Assembly (NCBI RefSeq): GCF_900167275.1 | Contig: NZ_FUWX01000010.1 | Location: 62,001-126,000, forward strand | Source: Cetobacterium ceti | GTDB taxonomy: Bacteria; Fusobacteriota; Fusobacteriia; Fusobacteriales; Fusobacteriaceae | Direction: 5' to 3' | DNA length: 64,000 nt | In this document: piece after piece, positions 35,079 to 43,681 of the stretch | Numbering within the stretch: position 1 is the stretch's first letter | How the letters are laid out: each line of letters opens with the position of its first letter | Notes under the pieces: model-generated | Databases searched by the model: none | What the model saw: only the letters and a program-made list of their open reading frames with translations | Told to the model about the DNA's origin: nothing | Translations under genes and position numbers: made by a program

Positions 35079-35624
35079 ATGTCTAATAAGTCACTTAAAG
35101 GATCTCAAACAGAAAAAAATCTACAAGCCGCATTTGCTGGAGAATCTATGGCAAGAAACAAATATTCATTCTATGCTAGTCAAGCTAAAAAAGATGGATA
35201 TGTTCAAATTGCTAAATTCTTTGAAGATACAGCTAACAATGAAATGGCCCATGCTAAAATTTGGTTCAAATTATTACATGGAGGTATGCCTGAAACTATT
35301 CAAAATCTTTTAGATGGAGAAGAAGGAGAAAACTACGAGTGGACTTCTATGTATTCTGAATTCGCAAAACAAGCTAGAGAAGAAGGATACAATGATATTG
35401 CTGAACTTTTTGAAGGTGTTGGAGCAATTGAAAAAGAACACGATGAGAGATATCAAGCTCTTTTAGCTAACCTAAAAAGAGACGAAGTATTTAGAAAAAC
35501 TGAAAATGAAAGATGGGAATGTATGAACTGTGGACATATCCACGAAGGAAAAGAAGCTCCTGAGTCTTGTCCAGTTTGTAATCATCCACAAGCTTTCTTT
35601 ATGATAAAACCAACTAATTATTAA
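35079..35624 (+). CDS. rbr: Rubrerythrin
   Basis: A 181-residue di-iron peroxide reductase. The N-terminal ferritin-like four-helix domain (about 1-140) has iron ligands in FAGESMARNKY, NEMAHAKI and EGVGAIEKEHDER. The C-terminal rubredoxin-like domain has two CxxC knuckles (CMNCGHIH and CPVCNHPQ). It detoxifies peroxide in anaerobes. RBS AGGAGGAG. Single-gene unit with its own promoter and terminator; a palindrome over the promoter suggests a redox- or NO-responsive repressor. Confidence 0.95.
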   Translation: MSNKSLKGSQTEKNLQAAFAGESMARNKYSFYASQAKKDGYVQIAKFFEDTANNEMAHAKIWFKLLHGGMPETIQNLLDGEEGENYEWTSMYSEFAKQAREEGYNDIAELFEGVGAIEKEHDERYQALLANLKRDEVFRKTENERWECMNCGHIHEGKEAPESCPVCNHPQAFFMIKPTNY

Positions 35625-35630
35625 TATTTA

Positions 35631-35656
35631 AGGGAACCAAAAGGTTCCCTTTTTTA
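35631..35656 (+). terminator. Intrinsic terminator after rubrerythrin
   Basis: Stem AGGGAACC / GGTTCCCT (35631-35638 with 35643-35650), AAAA loop, T-run. Confidence 0.9.
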
Positions 35657-36745
35657 ATTTAAAAATCTATCTAAAAGACTCATAGAAAGAATTTTAATAC
35701 CTTTATTTATAAATAATTCTCCCTCTATTCCTTCTGAAGTTTTTTTAAATTCTTCACTATGTAGTAAAACTTTATCTTTTAATTTTAAATAACTACTAAT
35801 CACTGGTATTTCCCTAGAAATATTTCCAATTTCATCTATTCCTATTTTCTGATATATATTTCTTTCTATTATTTGTTCATGATTATAAATTAAATTAAAT
35901 TTAAAAATTTCACTTAATTTATTATCAATAACAACACTTTTTATTTCATTTGAAATTTCCTTTAAGTTAAAATTATTTTTTACCATTAAAGAACTACCTT
36001 CTATACAACGATATAATTTTTCATATCCATTTTTTAAATCTTCTTCTCCCAAAGCTTTTATATTAAATAATGCTTTTGTAGATAGAACTTGAACTTCTGG
36101 ATTTTCTCCACCTTCTTTTATAATCCCATTTATATATGTAAAAGGCTCTAAAGTTTCCTTTATTGAATTTATTCCATTAAATAATTGAATAATTCCATTT
36201 AAACTATTTTTTCCAGTAAAAAAAACTTCATAATTTTTACTATTATAAGTTATATCTGAATATGTAGATATATTTCCTGGTTTAATATAAAAAAGTCCAT
36301 CTATTCCATTAAATAAACCTCTATTAAAAAATTGTAACTTTCCTCCCTTTCCTGGAACTCCAAATATTTTTAATTTTCCGGGAATAGAAAATTCTTCCAT
36401 CAATTCTTTTAAAATAATTACACTTCCAATTCCCATTGCACTTTGTAAATTATTTCCATCTAAATGGCCTTGTTTCTCTGATCCCCAATATTCAACTATA
36501 ACTCCTAAAGTAGGGCCTGAAACATCTATTGAAAATTCACCTATAAATCCTGTTTCTATCCCTTCTATATGACTATTTATTTTAAATTTATTATGTCCTA
36601 AAATATTTACTAATAATTCTTTACTTTTATATTCTCTATGGGGATTTTCTGGATTATTGAAAATATAATTTGATATATTATTAAAAACATCTGATCTTTC
36701 ATCAGTTAATTTTATAATTTTATCTTTTAAATCTTTTATTTCCAT
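35654..36745 (-). CDS. M20-fold protein lacking metal ligands (pseudoenzyme)
   Basis: A 363-residue M20-like protein, aligned over its length with the active amidohydrolases at 4673 and 18409. The metal motif GHxCGH reads GHLDGN here (Cys to Asp96, His to Asn98), the PAEE glutamates read PGKG, and the distal HxxP histidine position reads YIKPG. It therefore cannot bind the dinuclear metal site in the normal way. The ATG at 36745 is preferred over 36754, which abuts AAAGGAG. It is the last gene of a histidine kinase-response regulator-Bug protein operon. A binding or regulatory role is inferred. Confidence 0.78.
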   Translation of the reverse strand: MEIKDLKDKIIKLTDERSDVFNNISNYIFNNPENPHREYKSKELLVNILGHNKFKINSHIEGIETGFIGEFSIDVSGPTLGVIVEYWGSEKQGHLDGNNLQSAMGIGSVIILKELMEEFSIPGKLKIFGVPGKGGKLQFFNRGLFNGIDGLFYIKPGNISTYSDITYNSKNYEVFFTGKNSLNGIIQLFNGINSIKETLEPFTYINGIIKEGGENPEVQVLSTKALFNIKALGEEDLKNGYEKLYRCIEGSSLMVKNNFNLKEISNEIKSVVIDNKLSEIFKFNLIYNHEQIIERNIYQKIGIDEIGNISREIPVISSYLKLKDKVLLHSEEFKKTSEGIEGELFINKGIKILSMSLLDRFLN

Positions 36746-36767
36746 ATCTATCATCTCCTTTTTATAT

Positions 36768-37718
36768 TTAAGAAGATAATACTTTAGATATTTCGATATC
36801 TTTTTTTTCTATATATTTTTTTAAATTTTTTGAATTTAAATAATAAAATGGAATTTCATATTTTTTTATATATAGATCTAAATTTTTATTATTTAAAACA
36901 ACTTTAAATTTTTTCTTTAAAAAATTCTTAATATATATAGGTGTATTACTTTTTATCCCTATCCCTCTAATAGAGCCAAAATTAATATTTAATCCATAAT
37001 CTTTTCCCAATGGAATATTTTGTATAAATTTCAATTTTTCATTGGAAAAAGCTAAAATTCCTTTTATTTTATTAGATTTTATTCCATTTATTATTTCACT
37101 TTCTTTTAAAATACCACTATCTATATATCCATAATATAATGCTTCTAGCATTTGAGAACTGCTTGAAAAAGAAATATATTTTGGATTTATTCCAATAGCT
37201 TTTGATAAAATTTTTGCTCCTATATAATCTGAAGCTCCTATTCCATTTTCTCCAATTGTAAAATCTTTTTTCTGAGCTTCTAATAAAAAATCAGTAAAAT
37301 TTTTAATTTTACCTTTTTTACTTACAACTAAAACTGCTGGATCATAAACATAGGAACAAATTAATTCATAATCTCCTTTATTTATTTTATATTTTTTTAA
37401 TTCTTTTAAATAGGAAAAACTTGGATAATTAAATAATACTAAATTATATCCATCATTTTCTTTATTTAAAAAAGTTTTCAAAGCTAAAATTCCATTATCT
37501 CCTGGAACATTTATAATATTTATATTTAAAATACCTTTAGAAATTTCTTTTAAAAAGGTGGCACTTTTGTCACTTCCTCCCCCTTTTTTAAATCCAACTA
37601 TGAGATTAATAGGCTTTTCTGGGTATCTTTTAATAACTTTAGTTTCTATATATTTATTTATAAATAATCCCAGAATAAATATTACACTAACTACACTTAT
37701 CATTTTTTTTATAGACAT
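36768..37718 (-). CDS. Bug/TctC-family extracytoplasmic binding protein
   Basis: A 316-residue tripartite-tricarboxylate-type binding protein. An N-terminal uncleaved-looking signal/anchor (about 5-21) precedes YPEKPINLIVGFKKGGGSDK, the Bug family start motif. No TctA or TctB membrane genes are adjacent. It overlaps the response regulator gene end by 10 bp, so it likely serves as the ligand-sensing partner of the two-component system rather than as a transporter part (inference). The start is uncertain, as no clear ribosome site is seen. Confidence 0.8.
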   Translation of the reverse strand: MSIKKMISVVSVIFILGLFINKYIETKVIKRYPEKPINLIVGFKKGGGSDKSATFLKEISKGILNINIINVPGDNGILALKTFLNKENDGYNLVLFNYPSFSYLKELKKYKINKGDYELICSYVYDPAVLVVSKKGKIKNFTDFLLEAQKKDFTIGENGIGASDYIGAKILSKAIGINPKYISFSSSSQMLEALYYGYIDSGILKESEIINGIKSNKIKGILAFSNEKLKFIQNIPLGKDYGLNINFGSIRGIGIKSNTPIYIKNFLKKKFKVVLNNKNLDLYIKKYEIPFYYLNSKNLKKYIEKKDIEISKVLSS

Positions 37719-38380
37719 GATTTTAAAACCATTCCTTTTCCATAAATTGTTTGTAAATTTTCTTTTATTATTGGAAATTTATTTTTTAACCTATTAATAA
37801 GTACATCTAGAGTTCGATTTTCAGGAAAATATAATTTTTGCCAAATATCTTGGAAAATCTTCTTTTTTTCTAAAATTTTTCCTTGGTTTAAAATCAAATA
37901 TTTTAAAATTAAGAATTCTTTTTCTGAAATTTCAATTTTATTATTTTCCATGTAAATTTCCATTTCATTACAAATTAATTCTAAATTAAAATAGTTTATT
38001 GTTTCTCTATTATAAGAATATTTATTCCTAGCACCTGCTTTTAATCTACAATTTATCTCCATTACATTAAATGGTTTTTTTATATAATCATCTGCTCCTA
38101 ATTCAAAAGCTTTTATAACATCTTTGTCTTCTATATTAGATGTTAAAATTAAAACATAAGGGTCTTTATAACAATTATTATTTTTTACTTCTTTAAGTAC
38201 ATCTAATCCACTTATTCCTGGTAAATTTATATCTAATATTAAAAATTGATATTCTTTCATTGATAATTCTCTTAAAGCACATTCTCCACTTGTAACTGAA
38301 GTTATACTATAGGAGTTATCAATTTTTTCTTCTAATAATCTCCTTGTTAATAAATTATCTTCAACTATTAGTATTTTCAT
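37709..38380 (-). CDS. OmpR/PhoB-family response regulator
   Basis: A 223-residue two-domain regulator. The receiver domain (1-115) has Asp50 in FLILDINLPG and the Lys in YIKKPF; a C-terminal winged helix (about 130-220) follows. It overlaps the kinase gene by 20 bp and the Bug gene by 10 bp. Direct repeats TTTACA-N5-TTTACA, 11 bp apart, upstream of the divergent transporter gene are its likely site. Confidence 0.92.
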   Translation of the reverse strand: MKILIVEDNLLTRRLLEEKIDNSYSITSVTSGECALRELSMKEYQFLILDINLPGISGLDVLKEVKNNNCYKDPYVLILTSNIEDKDVIKAFELGADDYIKKPFNVMEINCRLKAGARNKYSYNRETINYFNLELICNEMEIYMENNKIEISEKEFLILKYLILNQGKILEKKKIFQDIWQKLYFPENRTLDVLINRLKNKFPIIKENLQTIYGKGMVLKSCL

Positions 38381-40847
38381 ATTTTAACTCCTCACTTAAA
38401 ATATTTTCTAAAATTTTCAAAGTAAATTTTACTTTATAAAAATCTATATTATAATCTATTTTTTCGACTTTTTCTAAAAATATTCCCAAATCATAGGCTT
38501 CTATTGCTAAAATATTCCCTTTTATTTTATGAATAATCTTAGAAATTTTATATAATTCTTTATATTTTATCAAATTTTTTAATTTTTCCACGTCTTCTTT
38601 TAATTCTTTAAAAAATATTATTTTATTTTCAATTTTTAAATTATTTATATAAAAATCTATATTATAGTCAAGTAATTCTATATATTTTAATATTTTTTCA
38701 ATTTTTATTGGCTTTTCTAAAAATTCATCTAAATAACTATCTAATCCATTATCACTTTTATTAGCTGACAATCCAATTATAATTTTTTTTATATATTTAT
38801 TTTTTATCAATTTAGCTAATTCATATCCATTTTCTTCTTCTAAATTTATATCCATAAAAATAATATTACTATAATCTATATTTTTTTCTAACTCTAAATA
38901 ATTCTTACAATGTATTGTTTCAACATTTAGATTATTTAAGTTTTCTTTCAAAAGTTGTCCATTTAATTCATTGTCTTCTACTAATAAAATACTTCTTTTT
39001 TTATATTTTTTATATAATTTCTTATTTAATTCTCTATAGCCATTATAAAAGTAATTATTTTTCCCATTATTTTCATCAATTATAATAATTTCTTTTTCTA
39101 AATTAAATTCATCTATTAATATATTCTTTTCTTCTTCATCATAAAAAAAATAACTTTCAATTTTATATTTATTTATATATAATCTTAAAAAATCTACTGG
39201 TTCTTTTTCTATTAAAAATATTTCTTTTTTTCTATTAAATTTAATTTCTGTAGGAATCCTTATAGTAAAGAAAGATCCATTTTTATATGAATTTTCTAAA
39301 AATATATCCCCCTCTAACAAATTAATATACTTTTTAGAAATTGCTAAACCCAATCCACTTCCTTCTTTTTTTCTATTTCCAACTTGATAAAATTCTTTAA
39401 AAATATTTTCTCTTTCATTTTCTGGAATTCCAATTCCTGTATCTTTAATATTAAAAATTATTTTCTCTTTTTCACAAAAACATTCTATTCGAATTTCTCC
39501 TTTTTCTGTAAATTTTAAACTATTATTAATTAAATTTATCAAAACTTGCTTCAATTTAATTTTATCTGAATAAATTTCTTTTATTTCTAAATCTAAATAA
39601 ATTAAAAATTTTATATTTCTATTAATTAAAGGAATAAATATAAGATATATCTCCTGTAAAAAATCTCTCAAATTTATTTTATCTATATTTATTTCTATTT
39701 TCTTTTTTTTATATTCAGATATTAATAAAACATCATTTATTACATTTGTTAAATATTCAGCTGATTTTTCAACTATTTTTAATAATTTTCCTTTTTCACT
39801 TTCCTCTTTTTTTAATAATTCCACAGAAGCTATTATACTGTTTAAAGGTGTTTTCATATCATGAGACATACTTGCAATAAAATCACTTTTTACTCGACTA
39901 CTTTCCTCAGCTTCTCTTTTTAAAATATTCCATCTCCATAAAATTCCTATTAAAACTACTATTCCTAAAAATAAAATTATAAAAATCATATAAATAACAG
40001 TTACTCTATCAATAAAAAAATAATTTTTATTCATATTAAAAAAAGTTATTTTCTCTTTTATATTTTTATATTTTAAAGAATATTCATTTACTTTTTCTCC
40101 ATTTAAATAAATTTTATCATTTTTTAAATTTTCTTTTATATTTTTATTTTCTATTAAATTTTTTCCAATGTCATAATAATTTTCTATATAAATACCTGTA
40201 AAATCATTATCCTTAGAAAGATTATAAGCATATATTGGAACATTAATTTCATTAAAATATCTTTTTAATTTCCATTGACTAGTAAGATTATCTATTAAAA
40301 TACAATTTCCATCTCCCATTAATTTAAATAAATCTTTTAAATACATAGATTTACTTGAAAAAGATTCAAAATCTATGGGATAAAATCGTTTTTTTAACTC
40401 TACTAGCTCTTTTAAAGATATATCCGGTATATAAATTTTTTGTATATTTTTTTGTATTTTTAAGATTATCCCTATAAAATTTTCAATACCTTTTTGATCT
40501 TTATCAATATAAATAATTTCTTTAAGTCCTTTAAATTTTTTAAAAAATATTTGAGAACTTTTTGATTTTTTCCCTTCTAAAAAAATAATTCTATTAAAAT
40601 TTATATTTTCATATTTAATATTATAAATTTCATTTAAATTTTTTAAATATTGATTACTATTTTTTTTAGGTTCATTTATATATTCTATATAAATATTTTG
40701 ATCTGGATTTTTATTTTCTAAAATCCCAGTTAAAATATTATTTGTACTTATATTATTTTGATAAAAATCAGAAATAATTAATATGGATTCCTTTCCATAT
40801 ATCAAAATATTTATAAAAAAGTAAATTACTAAACATATTTTTTTCAA
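38361..40847 (-). CDS. Hybrid sensor histidine kinase (sensor-HK-REC-HPt)
   Basis: 828 residues from a TTG start that has GGAGG 5 nt upstream; an ATG 33 bp earlier has no ribosome site. Order: signal sequence (MKKICLVIYFFINILIYG), periplasmic sensor (about 20-280) resembling ABC-type substrate-binding folds, transmembrane helix (about 282-306), HisKA with His329 (SHDMKTPLNS), HATPase with TGIGIP and GSGLGLAIS, receiver with Asp666 (IIFMDINL), and HPt domain with His773 (IIHKIKGN). It controls the overlapping response regulator gene, probably with the Bug protein as periplasmic partner. Confidence 0.9.
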   Translation of the reverse strand: MKKICLVIYFFINILIYGKESILIISDFYQNNISTNNILTGILENKNPDQNIYIEYINEPKKNSNQYLKNLNEIYNIKYENINFNRIIFLEGKKSKSSQIFFKKFKGLKEIIYIDKDQKGIENFIGIILKIQKNIQKIYIPDISLKELVELKKRFYPIDFESFSSKSMYLKDLFKLMGDGNCILIDNLTSQWKLKRYFNEINVPIYAYNLSKDNDFTGIYIENYYDIGKNLIENKNIKENLKNDKIYLNGEKVNEYSLKYKNIKEKITFFNMNKNYFFIDRVTVIYMIFIILFLGIVVLIGILWRWNILKREAEESSRVKSDFIASMSHDMKTPLNSIIASVELLKKEESEKGKLLKIVEKSAEYLTNVINDVLLISEYKKKKIEINIDKINLRDFLQEIYLIFIPLINRNIKFLIYLDLEIKEIYSDKIKLKQVLINLINNSLKFTEKGEIRIECFCEKEKIIFNIKDTGIGIPENERENIFKEFYQVGNRKKEGSGLGLAISKKYINLLEGDIFLENSYKNGSFFTIRIPTEIKFNRKKEIFLIEKEPVDFLRLYINKYKIESYFFYDEEEKNILIDEFNLEKEIIIIDENNGKNNYFYNGYRELNKKLYKKYKKRSILLVEDNELNGQLLKENLNNLNVETIHCKNYLELEKNIDYSNIIFMDINLEEENGYELAKLIKNKYIKKIIIGLSANKSDNGLDSYLDEFLEKPIKIEKILKYIELLDYNIDFYINNLKIENKIIFFKELKEDVEKLKNLIKYKELYKISKIIHKIKGNILAIEAYDLGIFLEKVEKIDYNIDFYKVKFTLKILENILSEELKYENTNS

Positions 40848-40911
40848 TTTTCCTCCAAAATATATCATTTTATTTAACAATGAAACAAATAGTTTAATTT
40901 AATTAATTCTG

Positions 40912-40950
40912 TTTACATTTCATTTACAATCTATATTGTATCATTAATCT
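40912..40950 (+). promoter_or_regulatory. Direct-repeat operator and promoter of organophosphate transporter
   Basis: TTTACA at 40912-40917 and again at 40923-40928 (11-bp period, OmpR/PhoB style). The second copy can act as -35 with TAATCT (40945-40950) at 16 nt. This fits activation by the divergently encoded response regulator. Confidence 0.5.
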
Positions 40951-40978
40951 ATAAAAGTTAAAAGGAGTTGATGGTACT

Positions 40979-42355
40979 TTGGAAACCAACACTAATACTA
41001 TAAGTTCAAAAATATTTTCTTTTTTCAAAGCACAAAAAGAAAAACCTATTACAAAATCTACAGAAGAAATTGACGATACTTACAAAAAAATGAGACTTCA
41101 AATGATTGCAACAACTTTTACCAGTTACGTAGTTTTTTATATAACTAGAAAAAACTTTAGTTATGCAATGCCTATAATGATGAAAGATTTAGGATTTACC
41201 GCTACAGATTTTGGAGTAATGTCCACTTTATTTTATATAATTTACGGTTTATCTAAATTTTCAAGTGGAATTTTAACTGATAAAGCTAACTGTAGAGCTA
41301 TGACAGGACCAGCTCTTATAATTATCGGTTTTATAAATTTAATATTTGGAAATAGTTCTAGTATCCCAGTATTTATATCTTTATATTGCTTAAACGCTTT
41401 ATTTCAAGGTTCTGGATTTCCACCAATGGCTAAAACACTTGCCAATTGGTTTTCAAAAAAAGAAAGAGGTACCTGGTGGTCAATATGGAATGCATCTCAT
41501 AATGTTGGTGGTGCTTTAGCCCCTATTATAACTTCTTATGCTATAACTATGACTAATAACTGGAGATGGGGATTTTATATTCCAGGAATAATTTCTATTA
41601 TAATGGGAATTATTGCTCTTATTACTATGAGAGATACTCCTCGTTCAGAAGGTTTACCTTCCATTGGAGAATGGAGACATGATGATAAGGAAATGGCTCA
41701 AGTTAAAGCTAGTCCTAAAAATTTATCTACAAAGAAAATTTTTGTTCAGTATATTTTAAAAAATCCATTTGTATGGTTAGCTATTTGTGGAGATTTAGGA
41801 ATTTATGTTATCAGAACTGCTATAAACGATTGGACTTCAATTTATTATGTTAATACTTTAGGATGGGACTTATTAAAAGCTAACTCTTTATCTTCTTGGT
41901 TTGAAATTGGTGGAATACTTGGTGGCTTAACTGCTGGTATTTTGTCTGATTCCATTTTTAAAGGGAATAGATGGAAGACTAATCTTTTTTATGCTGTTTT
42001 ATTAGTAATTAGTTTATTATTTCTTCCAATTTTTGCTGAAAATAATTTTTTAATGTCATCTATTATATTTTTTATAATTGGTGCTGCTCTTTATGGGCCT
42101 CAAATGCTATATGCAATTGGACTTATTGAAATTGTACATAAAGATGGAGTTGGTGCAGTAACAGGTTTAAAAGGTCTAATAACTTATATTGGTGCTGCTA
42201 TGGCAGGATTACCAGTTGCTTTAATTAAAAATCATTACAGTTGGTCTGGAGTTTATATTCTTTTAATTGTTTTTTCAGGATTAATTATAATAACTTTATT
42301 ACCATTGATATTCAAAGATAATAAAAAATGTAAATTAAATGAAAAAACTGCATAA
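40979..42355 (+). CDS. Organophosphate:phosphate antiporter family transporter (UhpT/GlpT/PgtP-like MFS)
   Basis: A 458-residue, 12-helix MFS protein of the OPA group. Motifs: FYITRKNFSYAMPIM, GLSKFSSGILTDKANCR, GSGFPPMAKTLANWFSKKERGTWWSIWNASHNVGGALAP. OPA carriers exchange a phosphorylated sugar, glycerol-phosphate or phosphoglycerate for phosphate. TTG start 11 nt after AAAGGAG. It is divergent from a two-component system with a binding protein, echoing the PgtABC-PgtP and UhpABC-UhpT arrangements. The exact substrate is unknown. Confidence 0.87.
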   Translation: METNTNTISSKIFSFFKAQKEKPITKSTEEIDDTYKKMRLQMIATTFTSYVVFYITRKNFSYAMPIMMKDLGFTATDFGVMSTLFYIIYGLSKFSSGILTDKANCRAMTGPALIIIGFINLIFGNSSSIPVFISLYCLNALFQGSGFPPMAKTLANWFSKKERGTWWSIWNASHNVGGALAPIITSYAITMTNNWRWGFYIPGIISIIMGIIALITMRDTPRSEGLPSIGEWRHDDKEMAQVKASPKNLSTKKIFVQYILKNPFVWLAICGDLGIYVIRTAINDWTSIYYVNTLGWDLLKANSLSSWFEIGGILGGLTAGILSDSIFKGNRWKTNLFYAVLLVISLLFLPIFAENNFLMSSIIFFIIGAALYGPQMLYAIGLIEIVHKDGVGAVTGLKGLITYIGAAMAGLPVALIKNHYSWSGVYILLIVFSGLIIITLLPLIFKDNKKCKLNEKTA

Positions 42356-42371
42356 AAATAGTTTATTTAAG

Positions 42372-42400
42372 TTGACTTTAAAATTAATATCATATACACT
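42372..42400 (+). promoter_or_regulatory. Promoter for second candidate small RNA
   Basis: TTGACT (42372-42377), 17-nt spacer, TACACT (42395-42400), starting 17 bp after the transporter stop codon. Confidence 0.5.
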
Positions 42401-42406
42401 TACCCT

Positions 42407-42500
42407 GTGTATAATTATCTCCTAAAATGTTTTTCGAAATTTAACACAACTTATCAATTCAAAAGTTAACGTCCTTAATTTTAAGGGCGTTTCTTTTATT
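42407..42500 (+). ncRNA. Candidate small RNA (~95 nt) between transporter and TSUP genes
   Basis: The 211-bp gap holds a promoter, about 60 nt with no ribosome site or sensible frame, and a terminator AACGTCCTT / AAGGGCGTT (42468-42476 with 42483-42491, one G-U) followed by TTCTTTTATT. The 5' part contains UUAUCUCCU, the same 9-mer as in the candidate RNA at 28.7 kb, complementary to Shine-Dalgarno sequences. The hairpin may simply end the transporter transcript, so the case is weaker than for the first RNA. Confidence 0.42.
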
Positions 42501-42566
42501 CTAAAGGAAATTTTTAATTACTTCCATAAAATTATTATATAGAAAAAATTTAAAGAGGTTTTAAAC

Positions 42567-43271
42567 ATGGAAGAATTATTAATTTTAATAATAACTGGAT
42601 TAGGAATTGGAATGAGTTTAATGGGAGTTTCAACATCAATAATATTTTCTCCTCTAATTGTATGGGCTTATGGTTCTAAACTAGGAAATGGTATTATGAT
42701 AATCCCATATTTTATAGCTGATATCTATATTACCTATAAATATCGAAAAGATTTTAATGTTAAAGATACTTTAAAACTCGTTCCATTTGCTTTTTTAGGA
42801 ATGATTTTAGCTATATTTTTAATTCCTTATATTTCAGAAGAAATATTTTCTAAAATTTTAGGAATCTTAATTATAATTACAAATTTATTATTTTTTATAA
42901 AAAATTATGAAAAAAAATTTAAAAAATTTGCAAGTTTCTTTGGATTCTTTGGAGGACTATCATCTTATTTAGCAAATATTTCTGGTCCTATTTTTAATAT
43001 TTATTTTTTAAGTTTAAATAAAAATCAAAAAAATTTTATTGGAAATAGAGCTTTATTTTTTACTTTTTTAAATTTTATAAAACTTTTTTTATATTTTTTT
43101 ATTTATAAGAATATTTCTACCTATACTTTATCTAGAAGTTTAATTACAATTCCTTTTTTATTCTTAGGAATATTTTCCACAGGATTTTTTCTAAAAAAAA
43201 TATCTTCTGAAACTTTTAGTAAAATTATTGTTTTTTTAAGTTTAATTATAGCTATTTATCTTTTAATTTAA
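42567..43271 (+). CDS. TSUP (TauE/SafE) family membrane transporter
   Basis: A 234-residue protein with about seven helices and two-fold repeated TSUP features (GLGIGMSLMGVSTSIIFSPLIV; FFGFFGGLSSYLANISGPIF). The family exports sulfite, sulfonates or other organosulfur anions, but specificity here is unknown. RBS AAAGAGG. Single gene followed by a terminator. Confidence 0.8.
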   Translation: MEELLILIITGLGIGMSLMGVSTSIIFSPLIVWAYGSKLGNGIMIIPYFIADIYITYKYRKDFNVKDTLKLVPFAFLGMILAIFLIPYISEEIFSKILGILIIITNLLFFIKNYEKKFKKFASFFGFFGGLSSYLANISGPIFNIYFLSLNKNQKNFIGNRALFFTFLNFIKLFLYFFIYKNISTYTLSRSLITIPFLFLGIFSTGFFLKKISSETFSKIIVFLSLIIAIYLLI

Positions 43272-43305
43272 AAAACTCTCCCTACTATGGAAGAGTTTTT
43301 TTATT
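43271..43305 (+). terminator. Intrinsic terminator after TSUP gene
   Basis: Stem AAAAACTCT / AGAGTTTTT (43271-43279 with 43292-43300) with inner CC/GG pairs and a T-run. It can act in reverse for the PTS IIA gene. Confidence 0.75.
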
Positions 43306-43657
43306 ATTTATTATCTATTTTCTTTTCTAATTCATAAAATCTTTTATTCATTCTTATTAATTTTTTTATTAATTCTCTTTCTGATAAAGCTGTCATTAAG
43401 TGATCTTGTGCATGAACAAATAACATCGAAATTTCAACTTTATTTCCTCCAGCCTCTTTTTGAATCATATCAGTTTGTACATGATGAGCTTGTAAAACTG
43501 CTCCATCACATTCTTTCAAGGCTTCCTCTGCTCCTAAAAAATCTCCTTCTTCTGCTAATGTTAATGCTCTATATGCATGACTTTTAGCCTCTCCTGCAAA
43601 ACCTACTATTGAAAATATTACTTCTTCTAATTGTTCTGTTGTTATTAAATTTGACAT
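43304..43657 (-). CDS. PTS lactose/cellobiose-family IIA component
   Basis: A 117-residue all-helical EIIA of the Lac family. The phosphorylated histidine lies in the FVHAQDHLMTA motif; SHAYRAL is another family signature. RBS AGGAGGAAA. It follows the MupG-like gene in a two-gene operon. The matching IIB and IIC genes lie on the other side of a Rep_3 gene on the opposite strand. Confidence 0.92.
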   Translation of the reverse strand: MSNLITTEQLEEVIFSIVGFAGEAKSHAYRALTLAEEGDFLGAEEALKECDGAVLQAHHVQTDMIQKEAGGNKVEISMLFVHAQDHLMTALSERELIKKLIRMNKRFYELEKKIDNK

Positions 43658-43681
43658 TTTTCCTCCTAAAATTTGATATTT

